From the NCBI GenBank assembly GCA_012932865.1, contig SAXG01000092.1, positions 1-64,000 on the forward strand: a stretch of 64,000 nucleotides of DNA, in the 5' to 3' direction. This stretch comes from Amylostereum areolatum (Eukaryota; Basidiomycota; Agaricomycetes; Russulales; Stereaceae). Positions 11,331 through 23,502 of the stretch are shown here, piece after piece. A program made the translations under genes and the position numbers. Below the pieces are notes generated by a model, which saw nothing but the letters and a program-made list of their open reading frames with translations, did not search any database and was not told the DNA's origin. The first letter of the stretch is position 1. Every line of letters starts with the position of its first letter.

Positions 11331-14300
11331 ATGAGCTACGCCGTCTTCAGACTCAATGATCCCGTGGACTCAGAGATCGGACCATGGAAGGTACGCTAGC
11401 CGATTCCTTTCGAGGCAGGCCACGGTGTTCATGTATTCATCTACAGGATCTGTGGAACATTATTCGGTACGGCAAGGAGGCAAGCATCAGCCCGGGTTGT
11501 AGCCATGGCTTCTATTATGTGGGCGATATCTGCCCTGCGGCTCCCATCTTCAGGTTCATGCGAGGTCAAGACGCCATCGGAGAACTTAGATCTCAAATGG
11601 TGGCACAGGGTTATAAGCTGGTAGGTCCCGATCCTTTATGATTTGGTAGCATGGCATTCATCGCTGTCTCTTTTAAAACCGTTGGCTCCAGGCACCAAAC
11701 GCATGGCTGCTTTCCTCCCTTGGCTCGTCGCCAATGTCTACTGGACCGCGAGGCATGAATAAGCCTTTCCGCATTCGTGGAGGATCCGGCGACGATATCT
11801 CGAACCAGCTCATTGAAATCCAGCGTATCGGTGGAGGTAGGACACACCATGCCTTGCAAGTGTCGTACAGCACAACGTCTGATTATTATGCAGGTTGGCC
11901 TGGGTATACCTTGAGCATTGTGCGCTATCTCTTCAATGTCCATCACATTCGAGAGCTGACGTATCGGATATGCAGGCGATGTGGTATACAGACTCGGATA
12001 GGTACAAGCGGTTTTGCATGCCGATTGACACAGGTGGGTCTCTTCATAAGTCGCGCGACCTCGATCCCACTACTAATCATCATAAAATAGCTTCGATAAG
12101 AACGTATGAATCACCATCTTACAACGTGAGCGCTCACCTAAACCGGTTTCGTAGATGGGTGCTTCTCAAAGGGTTTAGACACGCCGTGTCTCCACAACTG
12201 CCTTCAGTTGCCTGGGAGAACCGTCATCAACAGAGTGTGAACAAGCATGTTGTATTGACCCCGCCCACAGCACAATGGCTGGACCCCGCGTATGTCACTG
12301 CTTGTGGATGGGCAAATCCTGACCCGATCGAATATACCTCCGGCGCCGAACGTATCTGTGAGTAGTACCCAAATTTCCTTCTCGTGATTTTCTCACGTAT
12401 CACACTTGCTCCCAACTGTTCAGACACCTGCACCCCTGACAGGCATCCTACCGTGTCCGTCGATTTGTTGTGGGGAACCACGGCCAGTGGACAGCACATT
12501 TCTCCGAGGACAATTACAGTGCCAAATATATTGGTTGAACTAGCCTATTCAATAGACGAGACCTTCCTGAACAGCGACCACGATGGCGTCATCGGATTGG
12601 GCATTCCGAGGTTAGTTTTCAGTCGAAAATCACTGCCATTCCACGTTAATCTGATGCGACGTGCCCAGGTCCAGTAGCACTAGCGCTTCCAATCAAGTTC
12701 GTTTACCTAACTGTACATAAGTACTCTTTCCGGCCATCGTAACACTGATCATGCTCAGAGTTTTTTCGCAAAGCTATTTGCCGCCCAACGGCCGGAAGTG
12801 GGGGGAGTAGATGTTAGTTAATAATTCCCTCGAAATGCTGGTTGTAGCTGAACTTTGTCGCTAGGCAAAAACACTGCACATTCGCTTTCTTCCTCTCAAA
12901 TTCAGAGACACTGATACTCTGAATCCTGGCATGTCCAGGGCAATCGAGAAAGACGGGCTGTGAGTTGCGTGCCCCAACTGAGGATACTGCGCACTGATCA
13001 ACATGACAGGATCAGCTTCATCAGCGCTGGACAAGGCTGGCCGTGCACCGAGAGTGTTCAATGGTCTGACCCTATCCCCTGTTCTCATGTTTTAGGTATA
13101 CGGGACCATTTCTACGGCTGGAAGGTTCAGCTCTTGTCTGTCAAATTGAAGAAGACGAACCGGGACACCCCCCTATTTCACGTCCAATCGAAAGACTACG
13201 TTCCGGGCCTTATAATCAACAGTGACAACACGGCAATTTTCAATGGGCGCCGCGGCAGAGCAGACCCCGCCCGCTACGGGCATGTTTCTCTTGATACAGG
13301 TCAGTCATTATCAGTTCCTACCGACCGCTTGAGACCGCTCCTTGATTTTGATTGCCTAAAAAGGTTCATCTATCAGCATATTTCCTCGCAAGATGGTCAA
13401 TGTCATGGTAGATTCAATTCCGGGGGCCACCCTTACTCCCGGTGTCGGCTTTGACTATTTTCTATTGCCTCAGAATTTTGATATCTCTAGCTACTTCCTG
13501 GAATTCACATTTGGGGCATACGATGGACACACAGAAATTCGGATTGACGATGTTCCTTTCAGGCATTTCATGCAGGCGTCGAGATCTGACGGTGGGGCTC
13601 ATTCCTCATCCTGCGTTGCTTGCAAGGAGGGAGACGATCTGAGTCTCATGATATTGGGAAGGGTTCGTCCTCTCCCTATTTTTGTACAATCAAACGTGAC
13701 TGACATATCATAGAACTTCTTCCGATCGGTATTTGTGAAGCTGCACGATCCTGGGGATGGCACGATCCCTACTGTCCGCCTTGCTCCACAGAAGCACGCG
13801 AGCTCTTACAGAGTTCGTATTCCTGACCAAGGTCAAAGCCCGCTCGTTTCTCAGAACCCCGGCGAAGTGACGGTGTCATCAGCCATGCCCACGGTCGCTC
13901 GGGTCCCAGACGCACAGCCCACTAGTCGTGGTGCACTTGGACATCAACGGTCGGAAGAGAACTTTCGGCAACTCTTCGAAGCGGTCACGATTGGAACAAA
14001 CGAGGCCACCAGCGAGCCGCGTCGCCATCACGTTCCATCTCCCAATTTGTGGCCAAATTATCACGCTGGGCCTTCAGCTTCAGCCGCTCGAGACACTAGC
14101 CGACCTGTCTATCCTCAGCCCGATTTACTGGCGTCTTCCCGTACTCAGGCCAGCTCATCGGGTCCATCGTCATACCCTCAGCCTGGCTCTTCTGTACCAG
14201 CTCACCAGCCTCAAGTCGCTGCCCGGACTGCGTATAGTGCTTATTCGGCATCGGTCCAGCCTCAGAGCGGTGCTTCGCAAGTACAAGCTCAAACTGTACC

Positions 14301-14892
14301 GCAACAGTATACCGCTGCTCGGTCTCAGCCTCACGCTGGCCAGAATGCGTATAATCCTTACCCCGCTCAGCCGGCTCCAGTCCAACCTCAGCGCTATACT
14401 GGTACTTCGCAAGTACAAGCTCAAACTGTACCTCAACAGTATACCGCTACTCAGTCTCAGCCTCACGCTAGCCAGAATGCGTATGCCTCTTACCCTGCTC
14501 CGGCGCCGGCCCGACCTCAGCACGGTGCATCTCATGCACAAGCTCAGTCTGTACCTCAGCAGTATCCCTACCCTACCTCGGCTCGAGCTACTCTGCAACC
14601 TCAGCACGGTCTCTCGCATTCGCAGGGTCAACCGGTGTCTCAGCAGTGGTCGTACTCATCGCAGCCTCAGTACGGCGCTCCAGCTCAACCGGTGTCTCAG
14701 CTGCGGGCGTACCCATCACAGCCTCAGTACGGCGCTCCGGCTCCAGCTCAATATGCTCAGACGCAGTACGGCGCCCAAGTCCAGCCTTCCTCAGTGGTCC
14801 CAACGCACCCTCCATCCACCCAGCGATACGTAGCATCGACTTCGCAGCAGTATGGCTATCTCCCCGCACCCCCTTTCCCCCCTCCCACATAA
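11331..14892 (+). CDS. Pepsin-like aspartic peptidase (A1) domain protein with Q/P/Y-rich tail
   Basis: This is a many-exon gene starting at ATG 11331 (MSYAVFRLNDPVDSE). Splicing a GTGCGC...GCAG intron near 11926-11980 gives GWPGYTLSIAMW, then RFCMPIDT at the first catalytic site. The next intron (57 nt, with a TACTAAT branch site) joins this to an A-S, giving DTAS rather than DTGS. Later come DGVIGLG, a second site read as LDTGSS across another intron near 13299, and LGRNFFRSVFV at the end of the fold. From about 13735 a 385-residue tail follows, rich in Q, P, S and Y with repeats, ending at TAA 14890-14892. No signal peptide is obvious. The fold call is solid. Activity is doubtful because of the DTA site, and exons between 12120-12365 and 12800-13080 are uncertain. 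Confidence 0.75.
14275..14780 (+). repeat. Q/P/Y-rich coding repeats in the peptidase-like tail
   Basis: Two units of about 132 bp (starting near 14275 and 14407) encode SQVQAQTVPQQYTA...SQPHA.QNAY. They are followed by shorter variants with QPQHG and SQPQYGAPA, the latter repeated near 14662 and 14716. The reading frame is kept, so expansion happened in the coding sequence. Such tails are usually disordered. Confidence 0.75.
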
Positions 14893-16433
14893 GCACACCC
14901 ATAGACGCGAGGGTTTCTAGAGATATATTGATTGTCGTTGAAGATACTTAGGTTATGCAAAGCTGCCAGGTGCGGTTTGATGTGTTCCCGTCCAGAAATC
15001 GAAGACTTGTCCTATGCATATTATGTCAACTCGCTATGTCGTGTCAACAATAAATATCACATTTGTGTCCGAAGCAAAGTCTTGTCGTAGGTGGCGAGCA
15101 CGCGTCCAGAGAGCACGGCGTTGAGTTAGATACTCGGTGAGCTTGAAACCGGCTCAGCTATCCAGGATATGGTGGAATGATGCCAACGCTTCAGCGCTGC
15201 AGTCCTTCGACGTCTTCCTAGGTCGGAACGGCGCGGGTATGATTCCAGCGGGCGGCGTACTGGTGGTCAGTACACGGAAGATTGGGAAAATGTTGGGGAG
15301 AGGGAAACGGGTTTTTAGCGGCAGCACATGCTCGACGAGGGGAGGTGGGAGTTTGTTTACATTGTTCAAGTCATCATCTTGACAGGTACAGTGACACGAT
15401 ATTGGGTGGGGCAGACGTAGGACATAATGGTAACGTATCGGCTCCATCACTGAGAATCGTAACATACCAGAGTTTTCGGCTAAAGAGGGCGCGGGGCAGC
15501 AGCACTACGTGTCGCAAGAGTGAAAGTGAGAGCTCGTGAGCGGAACGTCTGGTGGTGAGGAGAGCAATGGACACGCACCTGCTCGGTCGGATATATCGAG
15601 CGAAAGCACCACCGGCAGAAAAGCAGAGAAAAGCACTGTGTCGAGGACTTCAAACAACCACATCACGGCAAGATCGAGGAATCACACTTCGAGAATTCCG
15701 CTCGAAGATCCCGGGGTGGAGGATGTTAGATGACTCTGAGGATAAGGGAGCACTTACGATGATGACGGCGAGCTGGCGGTGGTTATGGTCCGGGCGCCAT
15801 TTCGGTCTCCTTGATCATCGACCAGAGCCCGGTCAGAGAAACGGTGACGCGCGTTTCGAAATTCCCAGCCAACACTTCCTCTTTACCCCACCGACATTCG
15901 CTGCGACATAGCCCCTCGTCCCAATACCTCTGGCTCATTGTTGGGTAGGTTACCGACGGATCGCCGAAGGATATCTCCTCGAGGCTCATACCAGGTGGAC
16001 GACCCCGTTCACTTGACCCGTATCTCAAGATCTCCAAGTGGCGAGACTTTTTCTATCTCCAGTCCAAGAACGCTCTTTTACAAGCATGCGGAGAAAAGGA
16101 AACGTCCTTGAGATGTCGACGTCGCGACTTGGAAAGTCCGAGGCATATGTACATGGTGCGTCCGTCGTCACTCCAGCGGATCTTGATTGTATTCTGACCA
16201 ACTTCTCCCCTGGCAGATCTTTTCTAACAAAGTGATACCGTATTCAAACGGCAATTCTTCTTACACGGGCTTTTTGCCTCTCGCGTAGTGCATTCCATAC
16301 TACCGCTGCCCGCGGGTATACCGAGGGAATTCAAGGGCTCCAACTTTAGGCTCTCCGAGGACGTCTACAAGGGAAATATAGCCATCTCTCGCGCAATTGC
16401 TCACAGATCACCCACTCCCTTTCTACGAACTTC
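14893..16433. other. Intergenic; weak minus-strand coding signals
   Basis: On the minus strand there are short open stretches at 15154-15465 and 15783-16037. A hydrophobic piece (LFEVLDTVLFSAFLPVVLSL) lies near 15590-15670, followed by a GTGCGT donor. These could be exons of a membrane protein. No consistent model or known family could be built, so none is called. Confidence 0.3.
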
Positions 16434-17850
16434 ATGTCAAGCCAAGCACACAGCACCACCGGGAGTTTCACGACTCTCTCTCCGACCACCCTCAGCGACC
16501 GGCTCCACTTCGACCTCGAGACCAGACAGTCGGCAGAACAGCGACTTCCCACCGCAGACCTGTGGGCACGGCGCGGAATTTGGCTCAAGGCTGCAGGATA
16601 TACGCTCAGATCTCAACATAAGCGCGAGAAGAGGCGGACGTGGGGAGACGGTTTTGTTGATAGGTCCGATGGTGGTAACCGTAAAGGGAGCAGCATTTCG
16701 GTGGGCATCCTATTCCTTGAACTCATCCTTCATCCGCTGATACTTCCTGGAAGAAAGACCATGCATTCGACGCGACACGAACATCCGACGGCGCACTCGT
16801 GTCGTTGAGCTTGGTCGATTTGTTCAGCGACTCCGACGAGCTCAAGATCAGTGCTTACTTCTCCTCTCAACACCTGCGTTCGGATCCACGGAATCATTGT
16901 GTACCCATCCTGGACATCGTTCACTCTCCCGGCATCGACTCAGAAGCAATCATGGTTATGCCCCTGTTGGCGCCATTCCAGGAGCAACACTTCCTCACCG
17001 TCGGTGAATGCGTTGCGTTTTTTGCACAGATTTTTGAGGTTCGTCGTCGTCTCACGCTGCTACCGCTTCTCTGACTGTCCAATACCTTGCAGGGTATGCA
17101 GTTCATGCATCGTCACCATGTCGTCCACCGGTACACGTCTCTTCAACATCTACTCATGTTTATACTGACCTATCGATCCAGTGATTGCACGCGTATAAAC
17201 ATCGTGATGACCGACTCGCCGTTGCCCCACCACGAAAATTCCGCGGAGCAACATGCCTTCAAAAGCTGGCTACGCGAGGCAATGCCCTTCATGCGCTCAG
17301 AAAGACTGGTTAGGTATTACTTCGTTAACTCCGGTCTCTCCCGCCAATACAAGCCTGAAGATGGACATCCTCGCGAGCTTCCCTTGTATGGTGGTGACAA
17401 GTCCGCGCCCGAGCACGGCTGGGCTCAGTGGAACATGCCGTGCGACCCATTTCCGACAGACGTGTATTTCCTCGGAAATCTCGTCCGCGAGGAATTCCTG
17501 GATGTGGGTGGCTTCTCCTCGTATCTCGGCATGCCCAGTAGCTCACGAAAGCGTAGAAATCCTGGAAACTTAGTTTCATGAAGACGCTCGTCGCCAACAT
17601 GACGCACGCAGACCCTGCGATGCGCCCTACGATGGACGAGGTGGTGGAGCAGTATCGAGTTTTACAAGACTCGTTGTGTCCTTGGTACTTGTGCTTGCGC
17701 GTCAACCTTGGGCCTCGCCGTCGCACGTTTGGGAAATGGGTGGATGAGGGGAGGAAACTAGCGGGGCTTGTGCACAGGCGACTTTCACCTGGACTGGATG
17801 TGGAGGTATCATTTCCTGGAGCTACTCGTCCACATCTTTCGCCTGCTTGA
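16434..17850 (+). pseudogene. Basidiomycete protein-kinase-like gene, copy 1 (probable pseudokinase)
   Basis: Five exons start at ATG 16434, with introns about 16674-16757, 17039-17092, 17132-17181 and 17537-17568, and a stop at 17848-17850. The order matches the paralog at 31704-33030: NHCVPILDI, MPLLAPF, QGMQFMHRHH, HRDCTRINIV (catalytic loop, split by an intron), GGDKSAPE, DPFPTDVYFLGN and RPTMDEV. Two key residues of protein kinases are changed: the VAIK lysine position reads VSLS, and the DFG motif reads NSG (YYFVNSGLS). All splice sites look usable, so the gene may still be expressed as a pseudokinase rather than being dead. The paralog keeps both residues. Kinase function is therefore not expected. 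Confidence 0.7.
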
Positions 17851-18459
17851 CCTCGTGTATTCGTATTCGACCTTGTTTATCACAGTATGAGACAAAAGCG
17901 CGAGAATTCTGGTCGCGGGATACAGCGTTGGGTCGCGATGTATGTCAATGCGCGTGATGAAGATGATCATAAGATCTCATGGCATCGCGGATTCTAGAGG
18001 CAATCCTTCACGATAATGTACTTGTCGCATTCGGAAGTGCCTCGATCTTACGGTGTGCCCATACTACTAGTATGCACGTACTTACCACCAGTCAGTGGCA
18101 CCAGAACGACGCTTTCACGTTGAGCGCGTTGAAATGGGCGGCTCACTGAGGCCGCGGCAAGCTCAGGGGGGGCTTGCTCATCGCGCTGCGCATGCGTGTC
18201 CTCCTCCTTCCATCCTCAGCTTTACATAATTGTGTCATCCTCATCCGACGTTTTTGCCGTAAATCTCTCCGTACCGGATGAGGCCCAGGGAGGCTCCACA
18301 AACTCCCTGAGCGAAAGTAGAACGTGCGTACAATTTCGTCGTAAGTAACATTGATGCAGCGACTTGGTACTACTTATTCTCTGATACACCCGCGGACTTT
18401 GCAGCCGAGCATCGTTGTTCAGTCTTGCCCAAGAGCAGCGTTCCAAAGCAGACAGTATC
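17851..18459. other. Intergenic with relic first exon of the next gene
   Basis: 18259-18323 aligns with the 65-nt first coding exon of the tandem paralog (21083-21147), but the position of its ATG is GTA (18259-18261). The following GTGCGTAC donor and a TTTGCAG acceptor near 18404 are still present. The rest shows no gene. Confidence 0.6.
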
Positions 18460-20663
18460 ATGCACGAGGAGATTCAATCGGCGAAGAACTTCTCCCTGGC
18501 CGATCTTGACGAAGAGTTGAAGCAGCTCACACAGATGGCACCTGTCGTCCTCGCCCAACGCAACGCTTGCGTCCCGATATCATACCTTCCAGTCGAGGTC
18601 TTTCTCCACACGTTGATGCTATCCTCGCTCAAGGAACCAGAGGACGATCGTCTGTTTCCCAGGACGAAGGCTCGCCGGTGGATAGTCGCCAGCCATGTGT
18701 GCAAGCGATGGCGCGAAATCGTCCTTGACCACGCGACTGCGTGGGCAGAACACATCTTCTCTTTCTCTGAAGAATACGTGCAAAGCATTATTTTGAAGCG
18801 TGCGGGGACGGCGCCGCTCACCTTTCGGTACTACGACCGCGAGCAAAACGAAGACGAAGAACGCCGGTTCAACCTCGTTCTCCAGCATATCCACCAGATA
18901 GCTAGGCTCGATGTCCTGCTCTTCCAGCCCACGCGTGCCACCACACTTTTCCAGGCTCTGTGCTCGAATAGTCTCCCCGTGTTGGAGGAGCTGGTCATCG
19001 ACTATGCCCCGCCATCTATGGATAATCCGTTGTTCTTTTTTTGGACAGGACCCTCATTCGTGGCACCACAGTTGCGTAAATGCACGCTCGTGGACTGTTA
19101 TCTCCAGTCATGGAACGTGCCATCTCTAGAAGACCTCGAATTGCGGACCGCAAGGGGTAGAAAGTCGCCGGGTTTCCCCAGCTTCGCACAATTCCTCAAG
19201 AGCCTGCGTTCGTCCCCGAACATTCGGCGCCTACGTACCTCTTCCTATATCCCCTCCGCAGATGCCGAGTTGCACCATCCCGTGCACCTTCCCCTATTGG
19301 AGAAGATGGACATCACAGACAGTACGTTAGACCGCATCCCGGCCCTGCTATCTTACTTGCGTCTACCCTCCTCGTGCAGGCGAATTTGGCGTACGACAAT
19401 GGCGGTTGGCGGTTTCGTAGGGCCATACCCCCAGGCAAGCCATCTGAATGCGAGCTCGTAGCCAGGGTTATCAAGATGTTGGCGCTGACAATCGCAAACG
19501 AAGATTATTCCCCCTCTTCTCGCCCAACCCACCTTGCTATCTCTGCTGACCAGGATACTCTCACCATCAGCGTCCAGGATCACATATTGGACCGTCTTCG
19601 TTTCATCGAATGTACCCTCTCTGATACAGATTTGATGCGGCTCTGCGGTCTGCTCGCAGACACATTTCACTTGAACCAGATCAGTACGCTGTCCCTGGGA
19701 CTGCAGATAAACCACGACGATGCGCTTTGGCGAGAGATCGTCACAGCGTTCCCGGAGGTTCGTTCGGTCCATCTCCACCACGAGGGTGAAATTCATCAAG
19801 GACTTCATGTACTCCGGGCGCATCCGACCCTGCAAAATAACCCTTCAGCGCTAGTAATCCCCCGCATCGATTTCGTCACCTCTCTATCGCACGAAGACAA
19901 TCCAACAGCGTCACTCGCCACGCTGGTGTACGACATGCTGTCATCGCGTGCAGCTGTAGGGTCACGCTTGAAGACTCTGGAAATCGACAGGCTAATTCCA
20001 AACCTTGAAGATGATGATGGTCAGCCGGAGGAGCAGATTCGTAAAATGGCCCCAGTGGAGGCGTTCCTTGCACGCCTCATGAGTGTCGTGGAAGAACTGC
20101 GATGGCGGTCGGTCTCGAATAGGACCATATCGTCGTTTACATCTCCCATGGAGCTCCCGTTCTCCTTCGGCCACCGCAACAGCGTCACGGAAAAACTCAC
20201 GCCATTGTCAGCACCCGGAGCTATATACGATGGGAAGTCGTATCCTACAGCGCAGCATCTGTTCGAGGCGGCAAAATTCCTTCCACATCGACCAGACATC
20301 GCGGAGGCTATTCTGGAAACCAGGAATGCCCATGAAGCGGTTAATGTGAGTGCGCGGGAGAAGCAGGCGATCAGAGAGGATTGGGCGCAAATCGCACAAG
20401 AGAAGGTGGGTGTCTCTCTGGGATCTATATACTGGTCAATGACGAAGGAATGCCAGGCGGATGAGGTTCTCTATCACAAGTTCGTCCAAAACGAGGGGGC
20501 GCGGCGCACGCTTCTGCGTACCGGAAACATGAAGCTCGTATGCAAACATCCAGACCGTTAGAAGTGGCCGAGGGACGCGATGAGTTCAGAAAAGTGGAAC
20601 GAGATGGAGCGCTCATTGATGAGTGTGCGGGACAAACTACGGTGGGAGGGGGTTCAATCCTGA
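18460..20663 (+). pseudogene. F-box/LRR/NADAR protein, copy i, decaying
   Basis: This is a homolog of the gene at 21083-23502. It has the F-box (ISYLPVEVFLHTLML ... VCKRWREIVL), a leucine-rich middle and a C-terminal NADAR domain (YDGKSYPTAQHLFEAAKFLPH, FVQNEGARRTLLRTGN). Three defects are visible. The ancestral start is GTA at 18259. The frame changes near 19374 after LPSSC. A TAG at 20559-20561 precedes a still readable tail (SLMSVRDKLR) that ends at TGA 20661. ATG 18460 could still serve as start. A 47-nt GTGCAG...CGTAG segment near 19373-19420 could be spliced to restore the frame. The TAG removes the last NADAR helix, so loss of function is likely. Confidence 0.75.
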
Positions 20664-21082
20664 TACCGAATCATGGGCCTTGAGCTGTCTCTTTCGAGGT
20701 GTCATAGACACGTACCGCAGTCCGGTACATATAAACACTGTACATTTCCTCGCGTCTTAACCTGTAGCCTGTAGGTTATCTGTAGGTTTGCTTTGGCTAC
20801 GGTCGCTGACCTGTTGTTCATGTACTATCGATCACGCCTCTACCCATACTTCCGATCCTCTTGCCTTGCGGGATGTAAAACATACTGTATATGTCTCCAA
20901 CGAAAATAAGGGAGTTCCAGTTTGTACGTCGCCGTTCACCTCAACCGCTCTGCCGCTCTCTGCCGATTCGGAGGATTCACCGGCACCGGCTATCTCCGGG
21001 CTCGTAACACTCGCGCGTTCTCCTGAACCTCTCCAGCTTCATAGCTTCAATATTCAAGCCTCGTCCATCCAACGTTTTCGCC
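20664..21082. other. Spacer between tandem F-box/NADAR copies
   Basis: No gene is seen. It should contain the 3' end of copy i and the promoter of copy ii. A block near 21035-21082 continues the sequence similarity to the region before copy i. Confidence 0.4.
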
Positions 21083-23502
21083 ATGGATCTGGCCGCGTCG
21101 AATGAGACGCAATATGGCTCCCCGAAGTCGCCAAACGAAAATAGGACGTGCGTGCGACCGTCCTAACGTAACTTGCTGAGGATTCTTATACACGTAGATT
21201 TTGTAGCCGGATATCGTGGTTCGGTCTCGCCCAAGAGCGTCTTTCCCAGACAGACAGCATCATACACGATGGGATCATGTCAGCGAAGAGCTTCTCCCTG
21301 GCCAAAGATCTCGACGAGGAGTTAAAGCAGCTCGCGCAGATGGCGCCCATCGTCTTCGCCCAGCGCAACGCTTGCGTCCCGATATCGTTCCTTCCCGCCG
21401 AGATCCTGGTCCACATTTTGACGCTCTACGCTCTGAAGCCTGGGGACGATAACAAGCTTGCGAGGACCAAAGCTCGTCGGTGGATCGTCGCCAGCCATGT
21501 GTGCACACGATGGCGCGAGATCGTTCTTGGCCATGCGACGGCGTGGGCCGAACATGTCTTCTCGTTCGCACACGAATACGTGCAAGATATCATCCTGAAA
21601 CGGGCAGGGGCCGCGCCGCTTACCCTTCAGTACTATGATCACCAGGAAAACAAAGAGGAAAAACGCCGATTCGACTTCATTCTCCAGCACATCGACCAGA
21701 TTAAAAGGCTCGATGTCTGGATCTACAGACACGCTCGTATCGCCAGGTTGTTTCAGGCATTGTGTTCGAAGGAGCTCCCTGCGTTGGAGGAACTGGTTGT
21801 CGAATACGGTTGTGCCTTCGACAAAGAGCCTCCGTTCTTCCGCGGAACGGGACGCGCCATCGTGGCGCCACAGCTGCGTGCATGCACGCTCGTGAGCTGT
21901 TTCCAGCCATGGAATATGCGATCCCTAGAAGACCTCGAATTACGGACAGGTCCCGCGGGGGGCAGTGATCGAGCTGTGCAGTTTCTTCCCAACTTTACAC
22001 CACTTCTCGAGAGCCTGCGTTCGTCTCCGGAACTCCGGCGTCTCCGTATCACTTCCTATCTCTCCTCCGCAGAATTCCAGGAAGGCCAGCTCGTCCACCT
22101 GCCCCTATTGGAGAAGATGGATATCACGGACAAGACGTTGGACCACATCCCGGCTATTTTATCGTGCCTGTGTCTTCCTCCCTCCTGTAGAGCGGATATG
22201 ACCTGTTACAGTGGGGACACCCTCGCTCGAAGCGAGCCATCTGAATACGAGCTCATTGCCAGGATCATCCAGGCGTTGGCACCGAAAGACGCAAACGAAG
22301 CTTCGAATCCCTCCTCCCGCCCAACCCACCTTAGTCTCTTCACTCCAGCGCGGCGCGGGGATACGCTCCACATCAGAATCAAGGATCACATTCTGGAGAG
22401 TCTCCATTGCACTTGTTATCTCTCCACGACAGATTTAGCGCGACTCTGCAGCCTTCTCGCGGACGAGTTCCATCTGGACCACGTCCGCTCGCTGTCCTTA
22501 TCACTTCCGACTCCCGACCACGGCGACGCGCTCTGGCAACAGCTTTTCACCGTGCTTCCGAATGTTCGTTTGATCGATCTCCACCAAGAAGAGGACGTCC
22601 GACAAGGCTTACGGTTGCTCCAAGCGCGTCAGACCATGCAAATTGGCTCATCAGCCTCGTCGACGGACCGTCCCTCTTGGCCCTTCCTGGAGACTTTGCA
22701 CATTCCCCGCATCGATTTCACCACCTCGCTATCGAGTAGCGGTGAACCAGCCGCCTCGCTTGCCACCCTGGTGTATGACATGCTATCGTCGCGTGCCGTC
22801 GCAGGGTTCCGCTTGCGCACGTTGGAAATCGGTAGGCTCATTCCAGACCTCAAAGATGACGGGCAGCCGGAGGAGCTGATTCGCAAGACGGCGCCGGTGG
22901 ACGCGTTCATTGTCCGCCTCCTCGACGTCGTGGAAGAATTTCGATGGGGATCAGATTCGAACGTGATTGTGTCGTCGCTTTCCTCCCCCGTGGAGCCCCC
23001 CCTCACCTTCGGTGCTCGTAAGAGTGGCACGGAAGCGTTCGAGAGATCGGCGCCGCTCAGCGTTGTCTACGACGGAAAGTCGTACCCCACCTGTACTCAT
23101 CTACTCGAAGCAATGAAGTTTCTTCCACATCGACCGGACATATCAGAGTCCATCCGGGAAGCCAAGGGTGCCCGTGAGGCGGAAACGATAAGTGCGCGGG
23201 AGAAGCGGGAAGTCAAGGAGGGTTGGGAGCTAATCGCACAAGACAAGGTTAGGTTTTTTTTTGATTTTCATGCGTTGATTAACGATGAAGAACGCCAGGC
23301 GGATGAGGTACAATATCTCAAGTTCGTCCAACACGAAGGCGTGCGGCGGATGCTTCTCCTTACCGGAAACATGAAGCTCATATACGAAAACCCTTCTGGT
23401 CGGGGATTTTATCTGAGGAGTTTCTTGAGTTCCGAGAAAAGGAATGAGATGGGGGACTCGTTGATGAGAGTAAGGCATAGGTTACGGCAGGAGGCCATAT
23501 GA
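21083..23502 (+). CDS. F-box/LRR protein with C-terminal NADAR domain, copy ii
   Basis: Exon 1 is 21083-21147 (MDLAASNETQYGSPK). Exon 2 starts at 21207 after a 59-nt intron. A 51-nt intron (23248-23298) lies in the NADAR region. It is a multiple of three with no stop, but the paralogs at 39805 and 44846 have introns of 55 and 58 nt there, so it is surely spliced. Domains in order: a charged helix (ERLSQTDSIIHDG), the F-box (ISFLPAEILVHILTL ... VCTRWREIVLGH), about 400 residues of leucine-rich repeats, and NADAR (YDGKSYPTCTHLLEAMKF; LKFVQHEGVRRMLLLTGN; MGDSLMRVRHRLR). NADAR proteins cleave N-glycosidic bonds of ADP-ribose-like groups; the F-box would link this to an SCF ubiquitin ligase. Intact; substrate unknown. 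Confidence 0.85.

Noticed and set aside
15137..16037. Possible seven-membrane-segment (DUF6533-like) gene on the minus strand
   Set aside because: One hydrophobic stretch and a donor site are present, but the typical motifs and a consistent exon chain could not be found.
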